Source: Barnesiella merdipullorum
Lineage (GTDB): Bacteria; Bacteroidota; Bacteroidia; Bacteroidales; Barnesiellaceae
Assembly: GCA_019116365.1 (NCBI GenBank)
Contig: DXBT01000016.1
Location: 5,221 to 69,220 of the forward strand
Direction: 5' to 3'
DNA: 64,000 nucleotides
In this document: positions 43,611 through 53,659 of the stretch, in pieces
Numbering within the stretch: position 1 is the first letter of the stretch
Layout: every line of letters starts with the position of its first letter
Position numbers and translations under genes: made by a program
The notes under the pieces: generated by a model
What the model saw: the letters and a program-made list of their open reading frames with translations, nothing else
Databases searched by the model: none
What the model was told of the DNA's origin: nothing

Positions 43611-46235
43611 ATGAACGAACTTGCCACAAAGTACAATCCCGCCGACGTAGAGGAGAAATGGTACGCCTACTGGTTGAAAAACGGGCTCTTCAAATCGAAG
43701 CCCGACGGTCGTGAACCCTACACCGTAGTCATCCCGCCCCCCAACGTCACCGGTATTCTGCACATGGGGCACATGCTCAACAACACGATACAGGATATCC
43801 TCGTGCGCCGCGCCCGCATGGAGGGCAAGAACGCCTGCTGGGTACCCGGCACCGACCACGCCTCGATTGCTACCGAAGCCAAAGTGGTAAACAAACTCGC
43901 CGCCCAAGGCATCAAAAAGAGCGACCTCACCCGCGAAGAGTTCCTCAAATATGCCTGGGAATGGAAAGAAGAGCACGGCGGCATCATCCTCAAGCAACTC
44001 CAGAAACTGGGAGCCTCGTGCGACTGGGACCGCACCGCCTTCACCATGGACGAAATCCGCTCCAAGAGTGTGCTGAAGGTATTTGTCGATTTGTACAACA
44101 AAGGGCTCATCTATCGCGGTGTGCGCATGGTCAACTGGGACCCCAAGGCACTCACCGCCCTCTCCGACGAAGAGGTTATCTACAAAGAGGAACACAGCAA
44201 ACTCTACTACCTGCGCTACTACATCGAGGGTGAAGACAAATACATCATCGTGGCCACAACCCGTCCCGAAACCATTTTGGGCGATACGGCCGTGTGTGTA
44301 AACCCCAACGACCCCCGCTATACGTTCCTCAAGGGGAAGAAGGTAATCGTGCCGCTGGTCAACCGGGTCGTACCTATCATCATGGACGACTACGTCGATA
44401 TCGAATTCGGTACCGGCTGCCTGAAGGTAACTCCCGCCCACGACGTAAACGACTATATGCTGGGCGAGAAATACAACTTGCCCACAATCGATATCTTCAA
44501 CGACAACGGCACCATCAGCGAAGCCGGTGGCCTCTACATTGGCATGGACCGCTTCGATGTGCGCAAACAGATTGCCAAAGACCTGCAAGCTGCCGGCCTG
44601 CTCGAGAAGGTCGAAGACTATGACAACAAGGTGGGTTACTCGGAGCGTACCAACGTAGTCATCGAGCCCAAGCTCTCGATGCAATGGTTCGTCAAGATGG
44701 GCAAACTCGCCGAGCCTGCCCTCAAGGCGGTCATGAACGACGATATCAAGTTCCACCCCGACAAGTTCAAGAATACCTACCGCTACTGGATGGAGAACAT
44801 CAAAGACTGGTGTATTTCGCGTCAGTTGTGGTGGGGACACCGCATCCCGGCCTACTACCTGCCTCAAGGCGGATTCGTGGTAGCCGAGACTCCCGAAGAG
44901 GCCCTGACCCTGGCTCGCGAAAAGAGCGGCGACAACTCACTTCAACTGAGCGACCTGCGTCAGGACGAAGATTGCCTCGACACCTGGTTCTCTTCGTGGT
45001 TGTGGCCCATCTCGCTCTTCGACGGTATCAACAACCCCGGCAACGAAGAGATCAAATACTACTATCCCACAAGCGACCTGGTAACGGGCCCTGACATCAT
45101 CTTCTTCTGGGTGGCCCGCATGATCATGGCCGGTTATGAATACACGGGTGAAAAGCCCTTCAAGAATGTCTATTTCACGGGTATCGTGCGCGACAAAATC
45201 GGACGGAAGATGTCGAAGTCGCTCGGCAACTCGCCCGACGCACTCGAACTGATAAAGACCTATGGCGCCGACGGTGTGCGCATGGGCCTCATGCTGGCCG
45301 CTCCTGCCGGTAACGACATACTCTACGACGATGCCCTGTGCGAGCAAGGACGTAACTTCAACAACAAGATCTGGAACGCCTTCCGTCTGGTCAAAGGGTG
45401 GAGTGTCGATGACAAGCTCGAGCAACCGCAAACGGCACAAATCGCCGTCAAATGGTTCGATGCCCAGCTCAGCCGCACCCTTGCCGAGGTGAAAGACCTC
45501 TTTGGCAAATACCGCCTTTCCGAGGCTCTCATGGCCATTTACCGTCTCTTCTGGGACGAGTTCTCGTCGTGGTATCTCGAGATGATCAAACCGGCCTATC
45601 AGCAGCCTATCGACCGAGCTACCTACGAGGCTACGCTCACCTACTTCGACGCTCTGCTGCGCATGCTGCACCCATTCATGCCCTTCATCACCGAGGAGTT
45701 GTGGCAACACCTCTATGAGCGCAAAGAGGGCGAAAGCATCATGTATGCCCGCATGCCCGAAGCTCACCCGGTCGATGACGAAATCATTGCCCGGTTCGAG
45801 ACCACCAAGCAGATTGTAGCCGGTGTGCGCACCGTGCGTCTGCAAAAGGGTATTGCCAACAAAGAGCCGCTCACGCTGCAGATTATCGGAGCGCACGACC
45901 ACACCAACGACTGCGTGCTTACCAAGATGACCAATCTCGCTGCTATCGAGACCATCGACGAGAAAGACCCCGCCGCTGCATCGTTCCGGGTTCATGCTAC
46001 CGAATATGCCATACCGCTGGGCAACAACATCGACGTTGAGGCCGAGCTGAAGAAACTCGAAGGTGAGTTGAAGTATGCTCAAGGATTCCTCAAAACCGTA
46101 ATGGGCAAACTGAACAACGAGCGCTTTGTTCAAAACGCCCCCGAGGCCGTCGTAGCCATGGAACGTAAGAAAAAAGCCGATGCCGAAGAGAAGATCAAAT
46201 CGCTCGAAGAGAGCATCGCCGCCCTCAAGAAATAA
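43611..46235 (+). CDS. valS: Valyl-tRNA synthetase
   Basis: From ATG 43611 the protein has 874 residues, the usual length. The class I signatures are PPNVTGILHMGHML (HIGH type, about residues 45-58) and GRKMSKS (about 530-536). The editing domain (TTRPETILGDTAVCVNP), the anticodon-binding domain and the C-terminal coiled coil (ELKKLEGELKYAQGFL ... EEKIKSLEESIAALKK) are all present. It charges tRNA-Val. The frame extends upstream into the leader hairpin, but the chosen start matches the family N-terminus. Confidence 0.97.
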   Translation: MNELATKYNPADVEEKWYAYWLKNGLFKSKPDGREPYTVVIPPPNVTGILHMGHMLNNTIQDILVRRARMEGKNACWVPGTDHASIATEAKVVNKLAAQGIKKSDLTREEFLKYAWEWKEEHGGIILKQLQKLGASCDWDRTAFTMDEIRSKSVLKVFVDLYNKGLIYRGVRMVNWDPKALTALSDEEVIYKEEHSKLYYLRYYIEGEDKYIIVATTRPETILGDTAVCVNPNDPRYTFLKGKKVIVPLVNRVVPIIMDDYVDIEFGTGCLKVTPAHDVNDYMLGEKYNLPTIDIFNDNGTISEAGGLYIGMDRFDVRKQIAKDLQAAGLLEKVEDYDNKVGYSERTNVVIEPKLSMQWFVKMGKLAEPALKAVMNDDIKFHPDKFKNTYRYWMENIKDWCISRQLWWGHRIPAYYLPQGGFVVAETPEEALTLAREKSGDNSLQLSDLRQDEDCLDTWFSSWLWPISLFDGINNPGNEEIKYYYPTSDLVTGPDIIFFWVARMIMAGYEYTGEKPFKNVYFTGIVRDKIGRKMSKSLGNSPDALELIKTYGADGVRMGLMLAAPAGNDILYDDALCEQGRNFNNKIWNAFRLVKGWSVDDKLEQPQTAQIAVKWFDAQLSRTLAEVKDLFGKYRLSEALMAIYRLFWDEFSSWYLEMIKPAYQQPIDRATYEATLTYFDALLRMLHPFMPFITEELWQHLYERKEGESIMYARMPEAHPVDDEIIARFETTKQIVAGVRTVRLQKGIANKEPLTLQIIGAHDHTNDCVLTKMTNLAAIETIDEKDPAAASFRVHATEYAIPLGNNIDVEAELKKLEGELKYAQGFLKTVMGKLNNERFVQNAPEAVVAMERKKKADAEEKIKSLEESIAALKK

Positions 46236-46257
46236 CGATTGATCGGTTGCAATACAC

Positions 46258-46296
46258 ACAAGGGCCGTGTCGAGGAATTTTCGACACGGCCCTTGT
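46258..46296 (+). terminator. Terminator of valS
   Basis: A 16-bp perfect stem (46258-46273 with 46281-46296), but with few T after it. Confidence 0.75.
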
Positions 46297-46381
46297 CGTA
46301 TAATCAAGGCGCCATCTGTTCCCCAATACGCCTCATAGACTCGGGTACGAAACAGAACCTCCCCACCCCAAACAAAGGTCT

Positions 46382-46416
46382 AAAAAAAGGCCAGCTCGGC
46401 AGATGGCCGAGCTGGC
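46382..46416 (-). terminator. Terminator of the small barrel gene
   Basis: GCCAGCTCGGC (46390-46400) pairs with GCCGAGCTGGC (46406-46416); seven T follow on the minus strand. Confidence 0.85.
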
Positions 46417-46432
46417 TATATCAGAGATGAAA

Positions 46433-46930
46433 TCAGAATTTGTAATAGAGACTGAAGCTCAAGTCATTTCCGCTCAGCGACAAGCCCGAAACGCTGTTGC
46501 CGTTGTATTGATTGCGATAACCCAGGAATCCATAGTGTGCTACCAAAGAGAACTCTTCGGTAAGGTTAAAGGCAATACCCGGTTTGAAACCGATTTCAAA
46601 TCCATTCTCGGCTTTGAATCCTTTGTGTTTTCCAGTAGAGAAACCAAAACCACCATCGACCAACAGGCTCAGAAAATCTTTCGTGAAGAAAGTCCAACGA
46701 GCATACGGAGCAATGTAAAACGAATTGTAGTTGTCCATGTGAGTATAACCGATGGTCCCGGCTACCGTCCAAGCATCGTTAAAAGCATAACCAAACTCGG
46801 GTGCAATGCGGAAAGTCGTATTCTCGGTGTCGGTGTCATAAGTCAAGCCAAACTGACCACCCACAAAAAACTGTGCATTGGCTGTCAACATACCAAACAC
46901 AAGAACTAAGGTTAACACTAATTTTTTCAT
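46433..46930 (-). CDS. Small outer-membrane beta-barrel protein
   Basis: From ATG 46930 the protein has 165 residues, with signal peptide MKKLVLTLVLVFGMLTANAQ. Eight or so amphipathic strands (FFVGGQFGLTYD, TFRIAPEFGYAF, SFYIAPYARWTFF, FEIGFKPGIAFNL, ending LSFSLYYKF) indicate an OmpX/porin-like barrel. It appears monocistronic with its own terminator. The role is unknown. Confidence 0.8.
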   Translation of the reverse strand: MKKLVLTLVLVFGMLTANAQFFVGGQFGLTYDTDTENTTFRIAPEFGYAFNDAWTVAGTIGYTHMDNYNSFYIAPYARWTFFTKDFLSLLVDGGFGFSTGKHKGFKAENGFEIGFKPGIAFNLTEEFSLVAHYGFLGYRNQYNGNSVSGLSLSGNDLSFSLYYKF

Positions 46931-47063
46931 TTTACTTATATTTTTAGTTTGTTTCAACAAATATAATAATTTATTTGAAACAAATTCGCTTTTTCCTAAA
47001 AATAATAAGCTCCAGAGGCAAATTTACCGCTTTCTTTCACCGAATGAGTATGGCTTCCCGAGA

Positions 47064-47684
47064 CTACTGCTTGGTCAACTCAAACCCCATCAGCACGCCG
47101 TCATACCCCGACAATAGGCTGCTAATTGTCTGTAACGTAGAGTTCTGCGTTTTCGAGGCTATCGTGGTCAACACATTGATCAACTTCTCTACGTCAAAGA
47201 GAATCTCCATCGTATTACCGGTTTTGGTTATTGTGGCATTCATCACCATCACCGGGATGCGGCCACCCACCAAGGCAAAGGTTACTACAAACTTGCCACT
47301 CGGCTCATCCTTCACAATATAACCATTCAACTTGGCACTACCATAATTCATGACCATCGTCGTGTCGGCAAACGAGAAGGAGACCCGCGACGAGGTGATA
47401 CCCGCTTTCTGATAATAGGTAGCCAACTTATTCTCGAGTGTTGAGGCAACCATCTCTCCTCCGGCCGATTTCAAAAGATCTTCACTCTCAAACTTGCATG
47501 CCGGAGCCGAATAACGCCATGTGCCAGCCAAATCGGCCACCGTGAGCGTAGCATCTTTGTTGGTTATTGCACCCACCACCTTATTGACGGTCGATGAATT
47601 TAACAGATTGTCCAGCGAAAATTGTGCTTGGGCACTACTCCCAAATAAACATAGCCCACACAAGGCCAATACCCATCTTTTCAT
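47064..47684 (-). CDS. DUF4923-like secreted protein
   Basis: From ATG 47684 the protein has 206 residues and a signal peptide (MKRWVLALCGLCLFGSSAQAQ). The conserved-looking part begins LAGTWRYSAPACKFESEDLLKSAGGE and continues with beta strands (VSFSFADTTMVMNYGSAKLNGYI), a lipocalin-like pattern seen in the DUF4923 family. It is probably periplasmic. The function is unknown. A TATATTTG box lies at 47785-47792. Confidence 0.75.
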   Translation of the reverse strand: MKRWVLALCGLCLFGSSAQAQFSLDNLLNSSTVNKVVGAITNKDATLTVADLAGTWRYSAPACKFESEDLLKSAGGEMVASTLENKLATYYQKAGITSSRVSFSFADTTMVMNYGSAKLNGYIVKDEPSGKFVVTFALVGGRIPVMVMNATITKTGNTMEILFDVEKLINVLTTIASKTQNSTLQTISSLLSGYDGVLMGFELTKQ

Positions 47685-48035
47685 ACTTAATCTTTTTTTA
47701 TCTTTTACTCTGCCACAACAGGGACAAGCCACGGGGCTATTATTTATAGCCAAAGCAGTCCACCGTTATGCAATTAATCACATGCAAATATACATCCAAA
47801 ATGAGAAAAAATGGTGTTCCATCTCTCTATTTTTCGGCTCTGTTACAAAGAGAAAAACCAAAACCCGATAAAATATTGGGCATAAAAACATCTCATCATC
47901 GAACCAAAACCGGGCTGCCATGTTATTATAGGCAGAAAGGGCGCTCGAGAGAAATTCCAAGCACAGTAACGGTAAAAGGAGGAGCAGCCATTGCGAGCAG
48001 ACGAATATTCCACCGGCCCCTTTCCCTACTAAAAA
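47685..48035. other. Intergenic region with the promoter of the DUF4923-like gene
   Basis: TATATTTG on the minus strand at 47785-47792 is the likely -7 box, giving a leader of about 95 bases. Nothing else is recognisable up to the terminator at 48036. Confidence 0.45.
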
Positions 48036-48074
48036 AGGCAGGTATCCGTCCAGGGATAGGGCGCATACCTGCCT
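48031..48074 (-). terminator. Terminator of the UDP-glucose dehydrogenase gene
   Basis: AGGCAGGTAT (48036-48045) pairs with ATACCTGCCT (48065-48074); six T follow on the minus strand. Confidence 0.8.
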
Positions 48075-48124
48075 TACCTTTTTCCAGTGATTTATAAACC
48101 TTATGCTTCGTTGGGGCAACTGCC

Positions 48125-49447
48125 TTAATGCAACGGCCGGCCTATGCTGCGATAGACAAATCCAAGTTCTTTCATCTCGGCCGGGTCGTAGATGTTGCGG
48201 CCATCGAATATCACGGGCGACTTCATGGCTCGACGCACGGCATCCCAGTCGGGCATGCGGAACTCTTTCCACTCGGTAACGATGAGCAGAGCATCAACCC
48301 CGGCCACCGCTTCATAAATATTCTCGGCATACTCTACCCGGTCTCCTACCCGACGCCGACATTCGGGCATGGCCACGGGGTCATACACCCGCACACTGGC
48401 CCCTGCCCCACACAACCGGTCGATGAGAATCAAGGCCGGAGCCTCGCGCATATCGTCGGTCTCGGGTTTGAACGAGAGTCCCCACACGGCAAACTTGCGT
48501 CCGGCGAGATTACCCTCGAAATAGTCGTTCAACCGACGATAAAGCAACTCTTTCTGCGACTCATTCACCCGCTCTACAGCCTCCAGAATCTGCATATGAC
48601 AGTTGTTCTCCTCGGCCGTCCTTATCAAGGCCTTCACATCCTTGGGGAAACAAGAGCCTCCGTAGCCGCAACCGGCATAGAGGAAGCGGCTGCCTATGCG
48701 ATCATCGGCACCGATGCCTTTGCGCACCGCACCCACATCGGCCCCCACCTCGTCGCACAACAGCGCAATCTCGTTCATGAAACTGATGCGCGTCGCCAGC
48801 ATGGCATTGGCAGCATACTTGATCATCTCGGCCGAAGGTATATCGGTAATGATAATACGATACTTGTTAATCATGAAAGGTTTGTAGAGCTTCTGCATCA
48901 AGGCCTCGGCCCGTTTGCTCTCCACACCCACCACCACACGGTCGGGGCGCATGAAGTCGGCAATGGCATTTCCCTCTTTCAGGAATTCGGGGTTGGAAGC
49001 CACATCGAAATCGATCTTCACCCCACGTTTGTCGAGCTCGCTCTGTATGGCAGCCTTCACCTTGCGGGCCGTGCCCACCGGCACGGTACTCTTGGTCACC
49101 ACCACCAGATAGTCGTTCATGTAGCGGCCCACGCTGTGAGCCACATCGAGCACATAGTGCAAGTCGGCCGAGCCATCCTCGTCGGGAGGTGTGCCCACGG
49201 CACTGAACAGAATCTCCACCCCGTCGAGGCAGGTCGATAAATCGGTGGCAAAACGCAACCGTCCTGCCTTCATATTCCGGATAACCATCTCGTCGAGACC
49301 GGGCTCATAAATGGGGATATCGCCCTGTTTGATGCGGGCAATCTTCTCTGCGTCGATGTCCACACACACTACATCTACACCTATCTCGGCAAAACAAGTT
49401 CCTGTAACCAGGCCTACATAGCCTGTACCCACTACCGCTATTTTCAT
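48125..49447 (-). CDS. ugd: UDP-glucose 6-dehydrogenase
   Basis: The 440-residue protein oxidises UDP-glucose to UDP-glucuronate with two NAD+. The N-terminal NAD-binding loop GTGYVGLVTG, the thiohemiacetal Cys266 in GGSCFPKD, Lys in KSTVPVGTA and the C-terminal NAD/UDP domain (AVWGLSFKPETDDMREAP) are present. The product feeds capsule or other surface polysaccharides. It appears monocistronic, with TATTTTTG at 49468-49475 as -7 box. UDP-N-acetylmannosamine dehydrogenases are relatives but lack this motif set. Confidence 0.94.
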   Translation of the reverse strand: MKIAVVGTGYVGLVTGTCFAEIGVDVVCVDIDAEKIARIKQGDIPIYEPGLDEMVIRNMKAGRLRFATDLSTCLDGVEILFSAVGTPPDEDGSADLHYVLDVAHSVGRYMNDYLVVVTKSTVPVGTARKVKAAIQSELDKRGVKIDFDVASNPEFLKEGNAIADFMRPDRVVVGVESKRAEALMQKLYKPFMINKYRIIITDIPSAEMIKYAANAMLATRISFMNEIALLCDEVGADVGAVRKGIGADDRIGSRFLYAGCGYGGSCFPKDVKALIRTAEENNCHMQILEAVERVNESQKELLYRRLNDYFEGNLAGRKFAVWGLSFKPETDDMREAPALILIDRLCGAGASVRVYDPVAMPECRRRVGDRVEYAENIYEAVAGVDALLIVTEWKEFRMPDWDAVRRAMKSPVIFDGRNIYDPAEMKELGFVYRSIGRPLH

Positions 49448-49467
49448 ATATTTTACACTTTATAGCG

Positions 49468-49475
49468 CAAAAATA
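49468..49475 (-). promoter_or_regulatory. ugd promoter -7 box
   Basis: TATTTTTG on the minus strand, 20 bases before the ugd ATG. Confidence 0.55.
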
Positions 49476-49658
49476 TAAACATTTTTCGAGCCTGCCCTCT
49501 TTTTTGTCGAAATCGTCGAAAAAAGCGACCAACAACTCCGCTTCAAGAGGAAGAATGTGCATACCAAAGTCCTCACTCCAAATCTCTTATCTACTTAATT
49601 TATATTGTTATACCTAACAAAAACCGGCCGTCGGCTGTTCTATGTGCAGATTTTTTCT

Positions 49659-49666
49659 TATCTTTG
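49659..49666 (+). promoter_or_regulatory. Promoter -7 box of the six-gene DUF4493/PCMD operon
   Basis: TATCTTTG, giving a leader of about 95 bases to the ATG at 49770. The rest of the 322-base ugd-operon spacer shows no gene. Confidence 0.55.
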
Positions 49667-49769
49667 GAGCGATTTTCGACTTATGCGAAAGTGTATCAGA
49701 TACATTCCAAGGTTACTTCTTATACACTTTACTCCCCTTTTTGATAGAAGGGACTTAAAACGGACAAGC

Positions 49770-52379
49770 ATGAAAATAAAAGATATTCTCTTATACGGCG
49801 CAACCATGCTATTGTTAGTATCTTGCGCAAAGGAAGACCAACAAGTCGATTCGGGATATGGGACCATAGATGTACAGGTTTCGGCCGATTATCAAGTAGT
49901 GCCTGTCACCCGATCGAGTGCCGAGACGACCGAGACGACCGAAACTCCGCAGAATCCCGATGTCAGTGAATTTGCCCTGAAACTGGTCTCCACCGATGGG
50001 AGCTTCTCCCGCTCGTGGGATAGCCTGGCCGACTTCGACCCCGCCGAAAAAATACCCGTGGGCTCCTACACGATGAGTGCATATTATGGCGACCTCGAAG
50101 ACGAGGGATTCGACAAGCCTTACTATTTGGGTCAAAGCGAAGTATCGGTGCGCTACCGCGAGAACTCGCCCGTCGAGATACACTGCACGCTGGCCAACGT
50201 GAAGGTGACCGTCGAATATTCCGACGCCTTCAAGAAATATTTTGCCGACTATGCCACCACCATACATGCCGCCGAGGGTGACTATGTGAAATTTGAAAAA
50301 GAGGAGACGCGGGCTGCCTATGTGAAACCTGGCAAGATAACCATACAGACCTATCTGAAGAAACAGAACGGTATCGAATCGACCTTCGAACCGGCGGCCA
50401 TCGAAGATGCCAAACCACGGCAGCACTACCGCATCAAACTCGACATTGCCGACAATGCCGCCGGCGAGGCCCAACTCAACATCAGTTTCGACGAAACCAC
50501 CGAGACCCAACCGGTCACCATCAATATCTCCGACGAAGTGATGGAGGCCCCTGCGCCGTCGTTCCTGCCGACCGGGTTCGTATCGGGTACCCCCCTCGAA
50601 GTTAAAGAGAACAGCTACCCCGACAACAAGCAGGTAAACATTTCGCTCACAGCCAAAGCCGGCATTGCCGCCTGTACCCTCACCACCTCGTCGGCCAGCC
50701 TCGAGAGCGAAGGTTGGCCTCGCGAAATAGACTTGATGGGCATGAGCCAAGAGAACAGCGCCCTGCTTTCGCGTCTGGGATTGAAACTGAAAGGCTTCTC
50801 CGGGATGGGCAGCAAGATGGGATTCATCGACTTCTCCGAGGTCTTTGCTCACCTGCACACCACCGATGGGAGCGACCAGCACACCTTTACCCTCTCGGCC
50901 AAAGACACCTATGGCAAAGTGAGCGAAACGCCTATCACCCTCTCGGTCAAGAGCATACCCATCACCTTTGCCCTGCACACCCCCAAAGCCGTATTTGTGG
51001 GCAGCAAGAGTGCCACCATTCCCGTAGAATTCGACGGAGCCTATATCGACCAGATCAAATTCAGCTACCTCAATGCCTCGGGATCGAGGGTAAACAGCAC
51101 CTCGTCGGTCGTATCGAACGAAGGCAACCTCTACCAGATAAAGATATCGATCGAGGCAACCGACAAGCCCGTAGAGGTAGAGGCCTCGTATGCCAATGGC
51201 GCCAAAACGGCCACCACCTCGATACCGGTCAAGACGCCGGCCTTTACCATCACGGCCGAGGAGTATGACATCTGGGCCCGCCGGGCCACCGTCAAACTCA
51301 CGGCCACCGATCCCCAGTATCAGGATGCCGTGAACCGTTATGCGACACTCTTTGCCAACAGCACCGGCCAATGGGAGCCTGTAGCCTCGACCTTCAGCCA
51401 AGGGCTGCGCACTATCACCGGGCTCACCCCCGACACCCGTTACCAACTGCGGGGCTCGTGCAACAGCGGGCAGGACAACGTCAATTACAGCGGCGACTGC
51501 ACCCTGCGCACCGAATCGGCAGCTGCCGTGCCCAACGGAGACTTCGAAACCCTTGTACAAACCATCTCGATACAAGATATGAAACAGGGTGGCGAATACT
51601 CGGTATGGCCCGTCAACTACCAGAACACCTGCAGTTTCACCATACAGGAACCCACAGGCTGGGCCAGCGTCAATGCCAAGACCTGCAACACCAGTGCCGC
51701 CAACCAAATGACCTGGTTTGTCATCCCCTCGACCTACAACACCACCCTCACCTGGGACGCTTATCGCAGCTTTGCATCGAGCACCGTGACCCCCGATCTC
51801 TATCGCGACCTCACGGCTCAAAACGGCAGCAATGCCATGGTGGTGCGCAACGTGGCCTGGGATGCCAACGGTACCACACCAGCCACCTCGGGCGGAGCCT
51901 TCAATACCACCTACTACAACACCAACGTGCCCAACATTGCCAACCGCTCGGCCGGCAAACTGTTCCTGGGCAGCTATACCTATAACGGGGGCACCGAGAC
52001 TTACAACGAAGGGGTCAACTTCGCCTCGCGACCCTCGGTATTGAAAGGTTGGTACAAATATGCCAACGACAGCAACGACCCCACCGAGACGGGTGTAGTA
52101 ACCGTGACCCTGCTCAACGGGCAGACGGTTATCGGCACGGGCTCGACCCACCTCTCGGCCGCAGCCGACTACACCGAATTTTCGGTGCCGGTAACCTACT
52201 CGGTTACCAATCGAAAGGCTACCTCGCTGCGCATCATGATCACCTCGTCGAACCACGCCTCCTACAACCAGAGCGAAGAGACCGCCGCGATAAAAACCTC
52301 CGTCTCGAACGGCCAGTACGAATCGGCCTCGCGTGGTGCGACACTTACTATCGATAACTTAACGTTCACCTATGAATAA
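49770..52379 (+). CDS. DUF4493/PCMD-type surface lipoprotein (gene 1 of operon)
   Basis: From ATG 49770 the protein has 869 residues and a lipoprotein signal (MKIKDILLYGATMLLLVSC). An N-terminal DUF4493-like domain (about 28-275) holds the pattern PVGSYTMSAYYGDLEDEGFDKPYYLGQSEVSV. Several Ig-like domains follow, with the junction motif IWARRATVKLTAT near 510. The C-terminal 270 residues (PNGDFETLVQ ... NRSAGKLFLGSY ... FASRPSVLKGWYKY ... LTIDNLTFTYE) form a PCMD-like, putative carbohydrate-binding domain. It opens an operon of six. The ligand is unknown. An open frame upstream was rejected because it lacks the lipobox signal. Confidence 0.82.
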   Translation: MKIKDILLYGATMLLLVSCAKEDQQVDSGYGTIDVQVSADYQVVPVTRSSAETTETTETPQNPDVSEFALKLVSTDGSFSRSWDSLADFDPAEKIPVGSYTMSAYYGDLEDEGFDKPYYLGQSEVSVRYRENSPVEIHCTLANVKVTVEYSDAFKKYFADYATTIHAAEGDYVKFEKEETRAAYVKPGKITIQTYLKKQNGIESTFEPAAIEDAKPRQHYRIKLDIADNAAGEAQLNISFDETTETQPVTINISDEVMEAPAPSFLPTGFVSGTPLEVKENSYPDNKQVNISLTAKAGIAACTLTTSSASLESEGWPREIDLMGMSQENSALLSRLGLKLKGFSGMGSKMGFIDFSEVFAHLHTTDGSDQHTFTLSAKDTYGKVSETPITLSVKSIPITFALHTPKAVFVGSKSATIPVEFDGAYIDQIKFSYLNASGSRVNSTSSVVSNEGNLYQIKISIEATDKPVEVEASYANGAKTATTSIPVKTPAFTITAEEYDIWARRATVKLTATDPQYQDAVNRYATLFANSTGQWEPVASTFSQGLRTITGLTPDTRYQLRGSCNSGQDNVNYSGDCTLRTESAAAVPNGDFETLVQTISIQDMKQGGEYSVWPVNYQNTCSFTIQEPTGWASVNAKTCNTSAANQMTWFVIPSTYNTTLTWDAYRSFASSTVTPDLYRDLTAQNGSNAMVVRNVAWDANGTTPATSGGAFNTTYYNTNVPNIANRSAGKLFLGSYTYNGGTETYNEGVNFASRPSVLKGWYKYANDSNDPTETGVVTVTLLNGQTVIGTGSTHLSAAADYTEFSVPVTYSVTNRKATSLRIMITSSNHASYNQSEETAAIKTSVSNGQYESASRGATLTIDNLTFTYE

Positions 52380-53658
52380 GACAATGCACAACTCTATGAG
52401 AAATATATTGGGCATCTCGCTCGCCGTAATTTTGGCCGTGACTACGGCCTCATGCGACCGAGAGAAATTTACCTACGACCTGGGTACCGAGACCCCTTCG
52501 GGAAAAACCGGCACCCTCGACCTATCGACCTTCGAGGCCGTTCCCAACAACGACACGCAAATAGTAGAGAAGACGCCCGTGAGCCGAGCCGTCGATACTG
52601 GCGATTTCACCGTACAGATATATCCGGCACAAGGGCACGACACCCTCACCTGGAAATACCGCGAAATGCCCGAAATTGTCACCCTCAACATAGGGGAATA
52701 CAAGTTGGCCGTATTCTCACACAAAGTGCTGCCGGCCGAATGGGAACACCCCTACTACTATGCCGACAAGGCCTTCAACATCGAAGAGAATCGGGTAACC
52801 CAACTCGACACGGTGGTATGCACGCTACAGAATATAAAAGTTACGGTCACCTACTCCGAAGATCTGAAGTCGTTCATGGGCAGCGACTGCAAAGTGACCG
52901 TCGATATAGGCTCGGGGACACTCGACTTCTCGCAGACCGAGACCCGGGCGGGTTACTTCCGCTCCGACAGCGAGAGCAATCTGCTCATCGCCACCTTCAC
53001 CGGCACCATCGACGGATACGAAGAGGTGAACCGCATCCAGGTCGATAATGTAAAAGCCGGCGAATGGCGCAAGATACACTACGATATCAAACGGCCCGAA
53101 CCGGGTAGCGAAACGGGTGGAGTAACCCCCTCGGTAACCCTTGATGCCTCGTGCGAGACCATCGACCACGAGGGTAACGTGACTGTCGAGGAGGAGATTA
53201 TTCCCGATCCCAATCCCGTCGATCCGGGTTCCGACCCCGATCCAGACCCCGAACCGGGCGAAGCTCCCCAAATCACCAGCGAGACCATCCAACTGGGCAC
53301 CCCCGTCACCATTACCGACGGCATGAAAGTGGTAGTCGATATTACCAGTTCCGACCCGGCCGGACTCACCGGACTCACTGTCGATATCGACTCGCCCACC
53401 CTTACCCCCGACGAACTTTCGGGCATGGGGCTTTCGGCCCATCTCGACCTGGTAAACCCCGGAGCCTTGAAAGAGGCTATCGAAAGTCTGGGCTTCCCCA
53501 CCGAGAGCAATGTGCTGAACCAACCGAAAGTAACCTTCGACATCAGCGACTTCATGCCACTGCTGGGGCTGCTGGGTGCCGGCACGCACAACTTCATCAT
53601 CAAGGCGACCGATGCACAAGGCACCACCACCGAATCGCTAATCCTCGTAACCGAATGA
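52372..53658 (+). CDS. DUF4493-type lipoprotein (gene 2 of operon)
   Basis: The 428-residue protein starts eight bases before the end of gene 1 (ATGAATAA overlap). The lipoprotein signal ends TTASC. A DUF4493-like domain (about 40-245) has the paralogous IGEYKLAVFSHKVLPAEWEHPYYYADKAFNI stretch. A proline/aspartate-rich linker (DPNPVDPGSDPDPDPEPG, about 283-300) and a second beta domain (about 305-428) resembling part of genes 1 and 3 follow. It lacks the PCMD domain and may be a partner subunit. Confidence 0.8.
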   Translation: MNKTMHNSMRNILGISLAVILAVTTASCDREKFTYDLGTETPSGKTGTLDLSTFEAVPNNDTQIVEKTPVSRAVDTGDFTVQIYPAQGHDTLTWKYREMPEIVTLNIGEYKLAVFSHKVLPAEWEHPYYYADKAFNIEENRVTQLDTVVCTLQNIKVTVTYSEDLKSFMGSDCKVTVDIGSGTLDFSQTETRAGYFRSDSESNLLIATFTGTIDGYEEVNRIQVDNVKAGEWRKIHYDIKRPEPGSETGGVTPSVTLDASCETIDHEGNVTVEEEIIPDPNPVDPGSDPDPDPEPGEAPQITSETIQLGTPVTITDGMKVVVDITSSDPAGLTGLTVDIDSPTLTPDELSGMGLSAHLDLVNPGALKEAIESLGFPTESNVLNQPKVTFDISDFMPLLGLLGAGTHNFIIKATDAQGTTTESLILVTE

Positions 53659-53659
53659 T

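Noticed and set aside
49815..52256. Minus-strand open frame of 813 codons opposite operon gene 1
   Set aside because: It is again a product of codon bias, with low-complexity G/V/R-rich translation.
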